58,301 bases of DNA from Strigomonas culicis (taxonomy: Eukaryota > Euglenozoa > Kinetoplastea > Trypanosomatida > Trypanosomatidae), in the NCBI GenBank assembly GCA_000482145.1, contig AUXH01000041.1, forward strand, positions 1 to 58,301. Reading direction: 5' to 3'. This document shows positions 7,788-17,431 of the stretch, in pieces. The notes below the pieces were generated by a model. It made no database searches, had not been told where the DNA came from, and saw only the letters and a program-made list of their open reading frames with translations. The position numbers and the translations under genes were made by a program. The number at the start of each line of letters is the position of its first letter. The stretch's first letter is position 1.

Positions 7788-9305
7788 ATGGGTGTATCGC
7801 AGACCCGACATCGGAATGTGCTGCGCTCGAGAGCCCGGGGTGGTCGCCCGCAGGAGCACGGTACTCTCTACTGTTCCCTGTGTCTTGTTTCCCTACCCAC
7901 GCACCCGAGGGATGATACCTTTTGCTGTCGCTGTTCACGCCCCGTCTGTCGGCGCTGCAGCTCTCGGCGACAGTACCGCAGCAAGCGGTACCCGCCGTCC
8001 TGCCTGTGCGCCGTCTGTGGTCATGAGCAGTCACATAACTTGCTTCAACACGTGTCGAGAGATGTGTGGGTCGTGCTTTACGCGTTCTGCGATCACCATA
8101 CGCAGCAGTGCTTACTGGAGCTGTGCCACGCCACGCAGATGGGTGTCATACTCCCCTTCCCATACGCGCCGCTGGGCTGGGGCTGCTTCTTCCAGGAACG
8201 CCGATTTTTGTCCAAGGGTGCGAATGGGACTGTCTACTTGTCCACGCTGCACTCCGCTGCGCCGCACACCACGCCTGCGCTGGGCGCTGAGGCGCCGACG
8301 GCGTGGAGCTGGAGGGGTGGGATGCAGGTCACTGTCAAGGCGATCGACAAGCGAAACATCTTTTCCATCTCCAGATGGCGGCATATCCAGAACGAAGCGG
8401 CCACACAGCAGCGCTGCCGCAGCCCCCACGTAGCGGAGCTGCTCTGCGTCGTGCAGGGGCCTAGTGAGGTGTACATGGTACTGCCCTACTACCCACGAGG
8501 GGACTTATTTCACTGGATTGTCCAACAGCAGATCCCGAAGGAGAGAGATGTGATGCTCATAGCGCGCCAGCTGCTCGAGGCGCTGCACTACATGCACAAG
8601 CGGTGTAGTGTGGTGCACCGGGATGTGAAGCCGGAGAACATTTTGTACGATTGTGATGAGCACAACAACTTCAATGTTTTCTTAACAGACTTCGGTTATG
8701 CCAAGTACTTTTGCAGCACTGCCGAGGAATGCTCTACGAACGGCTGCCACTGCTCTGAAGAAATGGTTTCCGCTAGCCCGCAGGGTACACTGGGCTTTGC
8801 CGCGCCCGAGGTCCTCTCTGCGTACAAGATGAAGAAGCAAGGCGGAGCGAATGCCATGACTCCCGTCGAGCTGCTCCAACGGATGGACGTGTTTGCCGCT
8901 GGCGTCACACTTTGCATTCTCTTGACGGGCTGCGAGCCCTTCCGCAGTGCGTCCGCGGAGTCTTTCACAAAGGCGGTCGAGCGCGGCATTGACTTCAGCG
9001 GGCCCGAGTGGACCTACGCGTCGACCGCGGCGCAGCGGCTGCTGCGGCAGATGACTGCCCTCCGCGCTGCGGACCGGCCATCGGTGAAGCAATGTCTCGG
9101 CTCCGACTGGCTCTGCTGCGCCTCATCGCCGGCCGTACCTCACACCCATTCTTCTCCCGTCACTGCATCCGTACGCCACCCGATGGGCTCTCTGCAGCGC
9201 AACGCCAATCTTGTGTACACACAGGATGATGACGGTCGTGTGGGAGCCATGCTACGGCCGTCCGTTGAGAGCGGCTGTATCACAAATGGTGATGTAGCAC
9301 AATAA
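7788..9305 (+). CDS. protein kinase with N-terminal FYVE-like zinc finger
   Basis: A 505-residue protein. Residues 29-77 contain four CxxC pairs (29/32, 46/49, 54/57, 74/77), with the CX2CX4CX2C core spacing of FYVE-type fingers. The basic HHCR lipid-binding motif is not conserved. The kinase domain (about 140-440) keeps the glycine loop (KGANGTVYLS), a VKAID lysine, VVHRDVKPENIL, TDFGYAKYF and GFAAPE, so it should be active. A Cys-rich insertion follows DFG. ATG 7788 follows AG 7772-7773; the open frame upstream uses a TTG and encodes a translated T tract. The finger suggests recruitment to membranes or zinc-dependent scaffolding, which is inference. Substrates are unknown. Confidence 0.8.
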   Translation: MGVSQTRHRNVLRSRARGGRPQEHGTLYCSLCLVSLPTHPRDDTFCCRCSRPVCRRCSSRRQYRSKRYPPSCLCAVCGHEQSHNLLQHVSRDVWVVLYAFCDHHTQQCLLELCHATQMGVILPFPYAPLGWGCFFQERRFLSKGANGTVYLSTLHSAAPHTTPALGAEAPTAWSWRGGMQVTVKAIDKRNIFSISRWRHIQNEAATQQRCRSPHVAELLCVVQGPSEVYMVLPYYPRGDLFHWIVQQQIPKERDVMLIARQLLEALHYMHKRCSVVHRDVKPENILYDCDEHNNFNVFLTDFGYAKYFCSTAEECSTNGCHCSEEMVSASPQGTLGFAAPEVLSAYKMKKQGGANAMTPVELLQRMDVFAAGVTLCILLTGCEPFRSASAESFTKAVERGIDFSGPEWTYASTAAQRLLRQMTALRAADRPSVKQCLGSDWLCCASSPAVPHTHSSPVTASVRHPMGSLQRNANLVYTQDDDGRVGAMLRPSVESGCITNGDVAQ

Positions 9306-9549
9306 TCACTTATGCTAATATATCATTGCTTTTATATTCAGTTTGAATTCATTACTTTGCCTCTTTGCCCCTTTGCAGCTTTTTTGTCTTGAGTTGCTTT
9401 GTCTTTTTTTGTATCTTTTTCGTTTAAGCCTTTGCGTATGGTAACCCTCTCTGTGGTAGTGCTTTGCTGACAGTTGTGTGCGGCATGATACTTCTTTCGC
9501 GTCTCTGCCTCTTTTGTCCTTTCCTTCCTTCTCACAAGGTGCGTTTGCG

Positions 9550-10770
9550 ATGGACCCATTTCGGTGTATAGTTGATTTTATGGACCAGGCGGCCGTGCCG
9601 CTGGCTGTGTGCGCCGCGTCGCCACGCCTCCGTCTCGCGGCGGAAGAGCACCACCGCCTCCCGCGGGATGCTGGCCGCCGCCCGCCGCTGCTCATGCAGG
9701 TCCGACACGACTCCGCGACGGTCGCACGCATGCAGCTCCACGTCACCACCTGCCGCATTCCCCTGGAGAGCGTGGAGCGTGCGGCGTGGTGGATACGGGG
9801 CAGCGGCGCCCCTCCCCTGGCCCTGAGCTGCACCCACCCGAGCTTGGCCCACTTGGAGCTCAACGCGCTGCTGCTCAACATGGTGGAGTTCCGCGCCTGC
9901 GGCTGCATCCACCTGACCAGCATCGAGCCGCTGCGCCAGTGTTATTACCTGCAGGTCGTCGACGTGAGCCGCTGTGCCCGCCTGCAGGACTTGAGCCCTC
10001 TGCGCATGAGCGCGGCCGTGCTGCGGGAACTCTCCTTCCCCTCCACCAGCGTGACCTCCCTCGGCCCACTGCGTGTCTTCCGCGCGCTGGAGTCAATCGT
10101 GGCGAGCTGGTGCGAGGAGTTGGCGGACTACTCACCGCTGCTGTCCATGCCGCGCCTCAAAACGTTTCGCGCCGCTGGTAGCGGATGTTCTGTGGCATAC
10201 TTCCTATGCAACTGCAGTCGTATGGAAACCATAGACCTGAGCTGGTCGCAGATAAAAGTATTGGGCCCCTTATCCTGTGGCGAATACCTGAAAACGTTCT
10301 TGGCGTCGTACACTAGTGTGGACAGCATCGCGGCGCTGTGCGACTGCGAGTGTTTGGAGTGCTTATTTCTGCGCCAGTGTCCATCATTGGCCGACTTGTC
10401 ACCCCTTGAGGGACTCAGCACCCTCAAAGTACTTGACGTGAGCTTGACCGCCGTGTCGAGTCTAAGCGCTTTAGGTGGCTGCACAGCCTTGGAGGTGCTG
10501 CTGATAGCGCACACCGACGTGGAAGACATCCGTCCGCTGGCATGTGCGGCGTCCTTGAGGGTGCTCGATGCTTCGCACACACGCGTGAGCGACGTGCGTG
10601 CCCTCGGTCACTGTGTCTGGCTAGAGAAGCTGCAGCTGCAGCAGTGCCACAATGGGACAATCGACTTGGCGCCGCTGTCTGCGTTGGCACATCTCATCAA
10701 GCTGGAGACACAGGACAGTATCGTGCTAAACCTCCCAACCCGTTTTCAAGAGGGATTGGAAGCGCCTTGA
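9550..10770 (+). CDS. leucine-rich-repeat protein (smaller of two)
   Basis: A 406-residue protein. After an F-box-like or simple helical N terminus (MDPFRCIVDFM...) come about a dozen irregular LRRs (about residues 95-390). Typical units read LKVLDVSLTAVSSLSAL or LRVLDASHTRVSDVRAL, 22-24 residues each, with frequent Cys at the ends. Such repeats form curved protein-binding surfaces; the partner is unknown. ATG 9550 lies after a pyrimidine tract and AG (9537-9538), which favours it over the earlier frame start. The 817-residue LRR protein at 38088 has the same repeat style and similar N-terminal length, so the two may be distant paralogues. Confidence 0.8.
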   Translation: MDPFRCIVDFMDQAAVPLAVCAASPRLRLAAEEHHRLPRDAGRRPPLLMQVRHDSATVARMQLHVTTCRIPLESVERAAWWIRGSGAPPLALSCTHPSLAHLELNALLLNMVEFRACGCIHLTSIEPLRQCYYLQVVDVSRCARLQDLSPLRMSAAVLRELSFPSTSVTSLGPLRVFRALESIVASWCEELADYSPLLSMPRLKTFRAAGSGCSVAYFLCNCSRMETIDLSWSQIKVLGPLSCGEYLKTFLASYTSVDSIAALCDCECLECLFLRQCPSLADLSPLEGLSTLKVLDVSLTAVSSLSALGGCTALEVLLIAHTDVEDIRPLACAASLRVLDASHTRVSDVRALGHCVWLEKLQLQQCHNGTIDLAPLSALAHLIKLETQDSIVLNLPTRFQEGLEAP

Positions 10771-11018
10771 AGTGTACATTACCCATTTTCCTGATCATCA
10801 TTCTTCTTTTTTTATTAATTGTAGTTAGTGTTGCTCTTCTTTGGCGTGCCTCTACCATACATGTGTATACTGCATTTCCTGCGCTTCATCATTTTATTCA
10901 TTTTCTCTCTCTCTTTATTCTTTTCTCAGTTTTTTTTCTCTTTTGACACGCATAGATTCATTTGCATTCCAAGGACCCAAGTACATATACACGCATAAAT
11001 ACATACACGCGTACGTGA

Positions 11019-11804
11019 ATGACGGACGTCGCGACACACCCTTGTACGGAGATGGAGGAGCCTTCGCTGACGCTGCTGTGGGGCACGTGGGAACTGTGGT
11101 GCGACCTGCCGCCGCTGTCCGGCGCCGCGGAGAGCGGCGGCAGCTGGCTCGACCAGGTGAAGAGCATCGGCCTGTTCGACAGCGCGGAGGGGTTCTGGGG
11201 CCTCTTCAACTGCACGCTGCTGCCCTCGCAGCTCCCGCCGAACGGCTCGTACTATCTGTTCCGCAAGCACATCGCGCCCATGTGGGAGCACGAGGCAAAC
11301 CGCCGCGGCGGCCGGTGGGTCATGACCTTCACGGTGCCCGCGCCGAGCGAGGCGACGCCGCACAGCAGCGAGGGCGAGGAGGAGGCGCTGCTGCCGGTGG
11401 ACCTGGCGTGGCAGCGCATGTGTCTGGCCGCCATCGGCGAGCTCTTCCCGTGTGCGGAGGAGGAGCTCTGCGGGATCACCATCAGCCGGGGCAAGCCGCG
11501 GAGCGGAACCGGCCACGCGGAGATCAAGCTCAACGTGTGGACGCGTACCGCGACGGACGAGGAGACGCAGCTGCGCATTGCCAAGTTCATTAAGTCGACC
11601 TTGGCGTCGGAGCTGCAGGATGCGTCGCTGGAGGCGAGGAGCCCGACGACCCCAGAGCGCGATTTCACGCCTACGCAGACGATCCTTCAGCCGAAGACCA
11701 TTTGCTACATGGCCCACAGGGAAGTGATAGAGGCAAAGCAGCAGTACTCCAAGGGCACCATGGGAGGTGGCATGAGGTCCTTTAAGCCCAAGTACGTGGC
11801 TTGA
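11019..11804 (+). CDS. EIF4E2: translation initiation factor eIF4E, probably EIF4E2
   Basis: A 261-residue cap-binding protein. Conserved landmarks are W43 (GSWLDQV), W60 (EGFWGLFN) and W89 (APMWEHEANRRGGRW). W43 and W89 would stack the m7G cap, and W60 would contact eIF4G-type partners. Compared with human eIF4E it has an Ala/Glu/Ser insertion around residues 108-125 and a longer C terminus. Trypanosomatids have six eIF4E paralogues; assignment to EIF4E2 rests on length and on remembered synteny with MPK4 and IMPDH, not on an alignment. ATG 11019 follows acceptor AGs around 10928-10960; a second ATG at 11052 is possible. Confidence 0.85.
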   Translation: MTDVATHPCTEMEEPSLTLLWGTWELWCDLPPLSGAAESGGSWLDQVKSIGLFDSAEGFWGLFNCTLLPSQLPPNGSYYLFRKHIAPMWEHEANRRGGRWVMTFTVPAPSEATPHSSEGEEEALLPVDLAWQRMCLAAIGELFPCAEEELCGITISRGKPRSGTGHAEIKLNVWTRTATDEETQLRIAKFIKSTLASELQDASLEARSPTTPERDFTPTQTILQPKTICYMAHREVIEAKQQYSKGTMGGGMRSFKPKYVA

Positions 11805-12130
11805 TCGCATTGCTGTTTGCTCTTTGACCTGCCTGTTCTCGTTCTTAGTTTTCTTTTCTCTTTATACATGGTATAGATTCATTTTATTCTTGTTGACCTT
11901 AAATCTTCCGCAGTTCTACATCGTGCTTTTTTTTTCCCACCCCTTTTTGTTCTTTTCCATTCCATGGAAATCCAGTACGTTGTCTCAGTTTTTTTTTTTT
12001 TTTGCACAAAGCAATTACTCCCACTCCAACTGTTTGGTATGACTCTCTTCCCCTTCCTTTCTTCTTTCTACGCCCAACAAACTCAGCATTACCATACACG
12101 CCCTATTCTCAGCTCATCTCCGACTTCACG
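11805..12130. other. spacer, no gene seen
   Basis: T-rich spacer. AGs at 12085-12086 and 12111-12112 behind pyrimidine tracts are candidate splice acceptors for the small gene at 12131. Confidence 0.6.
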
Positions 12131-12469
12131 ATGTTTGGTCGCCGCGTGGCCAGCTCATGCGGTATTCCCAAAACGATGTACGCTCGCCTAGGCATTAACT
12201 CCGCCAAGCAGGCAAACCGCATGCTCCCCCCACTGGTTGCGATTCAGCCCAGCATAGAGCGCATCGTCAGCGGGAACGTGCTGGGCCTGCCTTCGGCTCT
12301 CTCCACGTGCACTCTCGCTCCGATGGATCTTGCCATGCCCCCGAATCTGCTGGCGGCCCTCGGCATCACGCCCCAAATTCTTCTCAGCGCCATCAACGCC
12401 AATCCTTTACTCTTAAGAATGATATCCGATACAATGTGTACTTATAGTGTCATATTGTGCCTCACATAA
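12131..12469 (+). CDS. small conserved-looking protein, possible frameshift near its end
   Basis: A 112-residue protein, basic at the N terminus (MFGRRVASSCGIPKTMYARLG), which could be a mitochondrial presequence. The body is rich in Ala, Leu and Pro, with a PPNLLAALGITPQILLSAINANP segment that repeats a short helix-turn theme. I do not recognise the family. After about 12445 codons become poor and the frame ends at TAA 12467. Another + frame from 12448 to TAA 12567 encodes a basic coding-like end (NALREKRELSSGGARRRRKR). The true C terminus may therefore be longer, with an indel between 12445 and 12466. Confidence 0.6.
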   Translation: MFGRRVASSCGIPKTMYARLGINSAKQANRMLPPLVAIQPSIERIVSGNVLGLPSALSTCTLAPMDLAMPPNLLAALGITPQILLSAINANPLLLRMISDTMCTYSVILCLT

Positions 12470-13022
12470 CGGACGTTTCACACGTCGCGGAAGCATCTAC
12501 ATCCAACGCCCTTCGTGAGAAGCGTGAGTTGAGCAGCGGTGGCGCACGCAGAAGAAGAAAAAGATAAACTCTTCTTTTCTGGTTTTATTTCACTAGTGAT
12601 GGTGAAGACGGTAGAAGTAGGATTTGATGTAAAAGCACTTTTTTTTCATCTTTTTTTTTAAATAACAAAAAAAAAGGCAAAACAACAACAAAAAAACATA
12701 ATAAACAAGCTAAAAAACAAAAAAAGAAAAACTCAAAGTAGGATTTTTTCTGTTTACAGAGAATACACACTTATTTTCACTCTTAGTAATTACTTTTTCT
12801 TAACTCCTCCTAAATTCTCTTTTTTTTTCGCATGACAAGCGCGTAACTTACATATTGTTATTCTTATTCACTTTTGCACTTTTCTATTTCTCACACTCTA
12901 CATTTCTTGCAAGTCAGTTTTTCTTTCTTTCATATTATTCAAGAGTTTTTTTTTTCCTTTTCTTTTTCTTTCGAGTACATCTTTATAGAACTAACTGTTG
13001 CTTTCCGAAAATAAAAATAAAA
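12470..13022. other. spacer, first 100 bases coding-like
   Basis: Bases 12470-12567 have coding-like composition in the frame described for the preceding gene. The rest is A/T tracts. The pyrimidine run around 12944-12973, ending in an AG, is the likely acceptor for the transporter at 13023. Confidence 0.5.
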
Positions 13023-13997
13023 ATGGCCGAGGACTCTCAATTTACTATTATCTTATGCCTGGCACTCAATTTGTTTAGTAGCATCGGGATTGTCTTTTCG
13101 AATAAAATGGTTTTCAAGTATTACTGCTTCCCATATGGAACTACTTTAACTATTTTCCACTTTTTCGTAACGTTTTTGAGCCTTCTAGTTTGCCTCAAAT
13201 TTCGGGTCTTTCAGTTCAAGCGAATTCCGATTCTTAAAGTGATGCCGCTTTGCGCCAGCTTTTGTGGATTTGTCGTGCTCACTAACGTGTCGCTTCTGAA
13301 GAACACGGTAGGCTTCTATCAGCTGATGAAGGTCTTGACGACGCCCTTTCTCGTGGTGATCCAGACGCTCTTTTACCATCAGAAGTTCTCGAAGCACGTT
13401 GTCTTATCACTGGGCGTTATCTGCGTGGGTGTCATAATTGCTACCTTCAACGATACCAAAACCACGATATCGGGCACACTTGTGGCCCTGTCCGCGGTGC
13501 TGGTGACATGCATGTATCAGATCTGGGTGGGGACGAAGCAGAAGGAGCTGGACTGCAATGGCTACCAGCTGCTCTTGTACCAGGCGCCCATCTCTGCGCT
13601 CCTGCTCCTGCCGATAGCGACCTTCACGGAGGACTATATTCAGGACATGTACTTACCAGAGATGGACACGATCTTGATGATCTTTCTAACAGGCGTGCTG
13701 GCCTTTTTGGTGAACCTCTCGATTTTCTTGGTAATTGGCAAAACCTCTCCCGTCACGTACAACGTGCTGGGCCACACGAAACTGTGTATCATTCTTTCTA
13801 TGGGGTTCGTTTTCTTCAAGGACCAATTGAATTGGAAGATGACTCTCGGCATCGTGATGACCGTCGGCGGCGTTGTGTGGTACACGTACTTGAAACAAGA
13901 GGAACATCGTGTGCAACAGACGGTCGAATCCACTAGAACGAAGGAGTTCATGGCACAGGAGGACCCTGAGAAGGATCCAGTCGCGGAAAAAGAATGA
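13023..13997 (+). CDS. triose-phosphate-transporter-family sugar/nucleotide-sugar carrier
   Basis: A 324-residue membrane protein with about ten hydrophobic segments spread through residues 8-300 and a charged C-terminal tail. The NVSLLKNTVGFYQLMKVLTTP and SPVTYNVLGHTKLC stretches match the TPT/SLC35E3 family (EamA-like fold). The conserved lysine and threonine of these carriers are visible there. Such proteins exchange nucleotide sugars or phosphorylated sugars, usually in the Golgi or ER; the substrate cannot be read here. The open frame runs upstream to 12855, but that part is translated T tract. ATG 13023 follows an A-rich leader. GC is lower than in the neighbouring genes. Confidence 0.85.
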   Translation: MAEDSQFTIILCLALNLFSSIGIVFSNKMVFKYYCFPYGTTLTIFHFFVTFLSLLVCLKFRVFQFKRIPILKVMPLCASFCGFVVLTNVSLLKNTVGFYQLMKVLTTPFLVVIQTLFYHQKFSKHVVLSLGVICVGVIIATFNDTKTTISGTLVALSAVLVTCMYQIWVGTKQKELDCNGYQLLLYQAPISALLLLPIATFTEDYIQDMYLPEMDTILMIFLTGVLAFLVNLSIFLVIGKTSPVTYNVLGHTKLCIILSMGFVFFKDQLNWKMTLGIVMTVGGVVWYTYLKQEEHRVQQTVESTRTKEFMAQEDPEKDPVAEKE

Positions 13998-14324
13998 GTA
14001 TTTTGAAAAAGAAAGCACTGTCAAGCACACATATTCTTACTTTTATTTTTGATATTTAATGGCGCAAGTTGCTTTTCGTGTCTGTAGATGTTTCACGCGT
14101 TTGGACTTACTTAATACTTTTAATATACACGCACACACGCATATATATGTATGTATGTAAATGTATGCACCCGTCTAGTCATGTTTGTCTTTATCTGAGT
14201 GACGCCATATAAACAGACTTTGATTCTTTTAAAGCGACGTGTATAGTGTTCCATTTTTTTGTGCTGCTCTTTCATTGCTGCTTTTCTCCCCCCTCCCCTC
14301 TGTTCCACATACTAGGTCTGAACC
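13998..14324. other. spacer, no gene seen
   Basis: Contains AC/AT-rich short repeats (about 14125-14165) and a pyrimidine tract near 14280-14303. An AG just before GTCTGAACC is the probable acceptor for the gene at 14325. Confidence 0.6.
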
Positions 14325-17018
14325 ATGCTTCGTTTCGTATGCCAAAGTAGGCATCGTTGCGTGTGTGGCTCTCTCTTGCTGAGGCGCAGCCCCACCACCC
14401 GTCCGCCCTTCAGCGCCCGCGCGCTGCACACGCCGCCGGGCGGGTTCCCGGAGCCCCTTCCGCCGTCCTTCGGCCGCCAGAGCGGCAAGGGCGAGCTCAG
14501 CAACGTCAACCTGCGGCGCAGGCGGGCGGCCGCCAAGAACAGACAGCTCCGCAAGAAGAAGCTCCTCACCCCACCGCAGGACGCGACGGTCACGCTGGCG
14601 GCCGTGAGGGAGGAGCTGCGCGTGCTGATGAAGCGCAGTGCCGCGTACAACCCGAGCGACCGCGCCGCCGCCACGATCACGGACCGCGCGGCCGCGGTGC
14701 AGCGCGAGGGGCCGGATCGCGCACAGCAGCAGTTTTGGTTGGAGGCCGGCCGCGCGACGGAGGCGGACGCGGACGCCGGCGTGGAGCCTCGGCGCGCGGC
14801 CGCGTCGTCGTCGCCCGCCACGCCGCTGGCGGAGGGGGCGGAGGAGGGCGCGCTGGCGCTCGCCGCGCCGCGCGAGGATGCGCGCGAGGACGCGTGGGAC
14901 ACGGAGCGGCGTCTCGAGCGGCGCTACGCCGTGACGCCGCGCAGCACCATCTTCGGCAGCGATCTCGACCGCCTGGAGGAGGACATGCGGCGCGAGTTCC
15001 ACCAGAGCGGCGGCCGGCTGCCCGAGCTGGACGCCGTGTTCACCGAGTTCGGCGCCGGCGCGCAGGGCCGCCGCATGCGCTGGGAGCCCTCCTCCTCCTT
15101 CGACCGCCTGCAGCGCGCGGGCGCGGCGGACAGCGGGCGCCACGTCGGCACCAACGCAAACCGCAACCTGTCCGCGTACCACATGTCGGCGGAGGCGTAC
15201 CGCGAGCGGCAGGCGGCGGCCGCCGGGGATGTGCGCGCGGCGGCGATGGCCTCCGCCGGATCCTCTGGTGGCATCAACTACGCAAGGGCACGTGCGGCGG
15301 GCGCGGACGCGGCGGGGCTGTGCGATGGCGGGGGGGAGGACCGCAGCGACGAGCGCGCCGCCGCGGAGAACCCCCACTTCCCGTCGGACGGCGCCGAGGC
15401 GGCGCCGCCCGCCGACGGTGCGGCGCCGCCGGCGCGCGGCCGCTCGCTCTCGGAGGATCGCCACATGGCCGTCGACGCGCGCCGCGACTACCGCGACACG
15501 CTGCGCCTGGTGCCGGCGGCGGGCGAGCCGGAGGCGCTGCGCTACGACGCGTACAACCAGCGCCCGGCGGAGCAGCGCGTGCCGGAGCTGCGAGGCGCGG
15601 ACTACTGGGAGCGGCACGAGAACCGCGCGAAGGTTGAGGCACACGAGGCGCACCGACGCGCGCGGTTCCGGCAGGAGGTGCTGCGCGAGGGCGCGGTCGA
15701 CACGAGCGAGGCCGACTATAGCATCAACCAGGTGCGGAAGGAGACATTCCTCTACTTCCAGGCGCACCCGATCAACGAGATGATCCAAGAGTCCTTCGTG
15801 CGCATACGCGAGATCCTCCCGAAGAACGGCGACGCGGCGCTGCGCTATGACCCGACGGAGCCGCAGACGACGCACGGGCCCGCCGGGCCGATGGAGGCGG
15901 CGGTTGACTGGCTGAACAGGGGCGCGGACATCCCCGTGCAGGAGGCCCGGCGCATGGCGCAGAACCTCGGCCTCGACCTCATCCGCGTCGGCAGCGTCCA
16001 CACGCAGAAGTCCGACCGCCGCATCATTGCGCTGTGCATGATCGCGGACCACCGTGAGCACCTGCGCGAGATGGTGCGCTTCAAGATCCAGAAGCTCGGC
16101 GTTCAGCCGCCGCCGACGAAGGAGTGCGTGGAGGTGCCCTTCACCGGCGGCACGCACCCGCACGGCATCCGCTTCAAGAGCGTCGGCGTCGCGAAGCACG
16201 TGCTGCACCGCCACGCGGTGCGGCTCAACCTGACGAAGTTCGGCACCCCGCGCGAGGGCTTCCCCGTCTTCCAGACCATCCTGGACGAGGTGCGGCGGCA
16301 GTGCGTGCAGCTCAAGGCACACCACACGGTCGGCGAGATCCAGGCGAACTACAACGAGATCTACTGCTACGTGTACCCGTCCACCGGGCGGTCGCCCAAG
16401 ACGGCGGTGCGTCACCCGTCGCCCGAGGAGGTGCGCGAGGCGCAGGCCTTCTTCACGCTACAGAACGAGAAGGAGATCTACTTCGACGACCTCCACGACA
16501 AGGTGACGCAGAGGGAGCGGCTGCGCTATATGCTGCAGATGGACAAGGGCACCGCCTGGGCGGAGAAGGACGACGGCCTGTCGCTGCGGCGCCAGCGCGC
16601 CATCAAGGTGATGCTCGGCTACCTGCCTAAGGGCAACAAGGATATATACGCCGCGCGCGGCGACGTCAACGTGCCCGCGCCCTTCCGCGCGAGCCACCTG
16701 ACGTCGACCGAGCGGTGGTCCCACCCTGCGGAGAGCAACCTGGAGCAGGCCAGCCGTGGCGCGGCGGCGCTGGGCCGGCGCGCCGCGATGCCCATCAGTG
16801 AGATGCACGACCGCGGCGAGACGCCGGAGAACCCGTCGCAGCTCGACCGCTTCTACTACAAAGTGCAGGGCCCCGCGCTCGAGGTGGGCGAGTTCAAAGA
16901 GGCGCTGGGGTTGAAGGACAACCGGCGGAAGCGGCCGCCGCTCGCGCCCGGATTCGCGACGCTGGGCATGGCGGACGGCGCGAGCGGCGGGCAGCAACAC
17001 GGGTTCGCGCCCAAGTGA
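14325..17018 (+). CDS. mitochondrial translation initiation factor IF-3, greatly extended
   Basis: An 897-residue protein with an Arg-rich mitochondrial presequence (MLRFVCQSRHRC...). The IF3-like core lies at about residues 483-690. It begins with INEMI, contains GADIPVQEARRMAQNLGLDLIRV (from residue 533) in place of the bacterial EALxxAxxxGLDLVEV helix, and goes on to an IF3-C-like alpha/beta segment. About 480 residues of Ala/Arg/Glu-rich sequence precede it and about 200 follow. IF3 sits on the small mitoribosomal subunit; in T. brucei it is, from memory, part of small-subunit assembly intermediates. The extensions are unlike bacterial IF3 (about 180 residues). Third codon positions are almost all G or C. 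Confidence 0.8.
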   Translation: MLRFVCQSRHRCVCGSLLLRRSPTTRPPFSARALHTPPGGFPEPLPPSFGRQSGKGELSNVNLRRRRAAAKNRQLRKKKLLTPPQDATVTLAAVREELRVLMKRSAAYNPSDRAAATITDRAAAVQREGPDRAQQQFWLEAGRATEADADAGVEPRRAAASSSPATPLAEGAEEGALALAAPREDAREDAWDTERRLERRYAVTPRSTIFGSDLDRLEEDMRREFHQSGGRLPELDAVFTEFGAGAQGRRMRWEPSSSFDRLQRAGAADSGRHVGTNANRNLSAYHMSAEAYRERQAAAAGDVRAAAMASAGSSGGINYARARAAGADAAGLCDGGGEDRSDERAAAENPHFPSDGAEAAPPADGAAPPARGRSLSEDRHMAVDARRDYRDTLRLVPAAGEPEALRYDAYNQRPAEQRVPELRGADYWERHENRAKVEAHEAHRRARFRQEVLREGAVDTSEADYSINQVRKETFLYFQAHPINEMIQESFVRIREILPKNGDAALRYDPTEPQTTHGPAGPMEAAVDWLNRGADIPVQEARRMAQNLGLDLIRVGSVHTQKSDRRIIALCMIADHREHLREMVRFKIQKLGVQPPPTKECVEVPFTGGTHPHGIRFKSVGVAKHVLHRHAVRLNLTKFGTPREGFPVFQTILDEVRRQCVQLKAHHTVGEIQANYNEIYCYVYPSTGRSPKTAVRHPSPEEVREAQAFFTLQNEKEIYFDDLHDKVTQRERLRYMLQMDKGTAWAEKDDGLSLRRQRAIKVMLGYLPKGNKDIYAARGDVNVPAPFRASHLTSTERWSHPAESNLEQASRGAAALGRRAAMPISEMHDRGETPENPSQLDRFYYKVQGPALEVGEFKEALGLKDNRRKRPPLAPGFATLGMADGASGGQQHGFAPK

Positions 17019-17431
17019 GGGGGTGAGCGGCGGAGAAGTCCATATGGTATGCTTTACACACACACACAACAAAAAAAAAATAGCAACATCAACGCAAGTG
17101 TTAATAATATCTCATAACAGCAACAACACCAACAAACAAGAGCACATTATCTCTTTTTCTTTCTCTGTTCTCTGAATGACATTTTTGTCCCCACAGCGGC
17201 GACGCCTGCCACTCCAGTTTTTGTTGCATGCAACCGACAGCAAATTGGTCGTCAATTCTCCTTCCCCTCCTTCCTTGTTTTTCACTTGTGCCCACAGAGG
17301 GTCTTCTCGTCCAGATAGTGCAGTCCGACCCAATATACTTCGACTGCTCATTCCCCTCTCCTTGTGTGTCGACTCGCTTCGACACACACACACACACATA
17401 TCCATTTTTAGTACTCCGCTCTGAGTTTTCC
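17019..17431. other. spacer with AC repeats and strong splice tract
   Basis: Short AC runs (near 17057 and 17383) surround a clear pyrimidine tract with AG at about 17296. An in-frame ATG at 17228 lies before that AG and so is probably not used. Confidence 0.6.

Noticed and set aside
12855..13022. N-terminal extension of the transporter ORF
   Set aside because: It is the translated T tract; the ATG at 13023 fits the first membrane helix and leader.
14229..16415. 728-residue ORF on the minus strand opposite IF3
   Set aside because: Shadow of the GC-rich IF3 frame, with Arg/Ala/Val bias and no domain.
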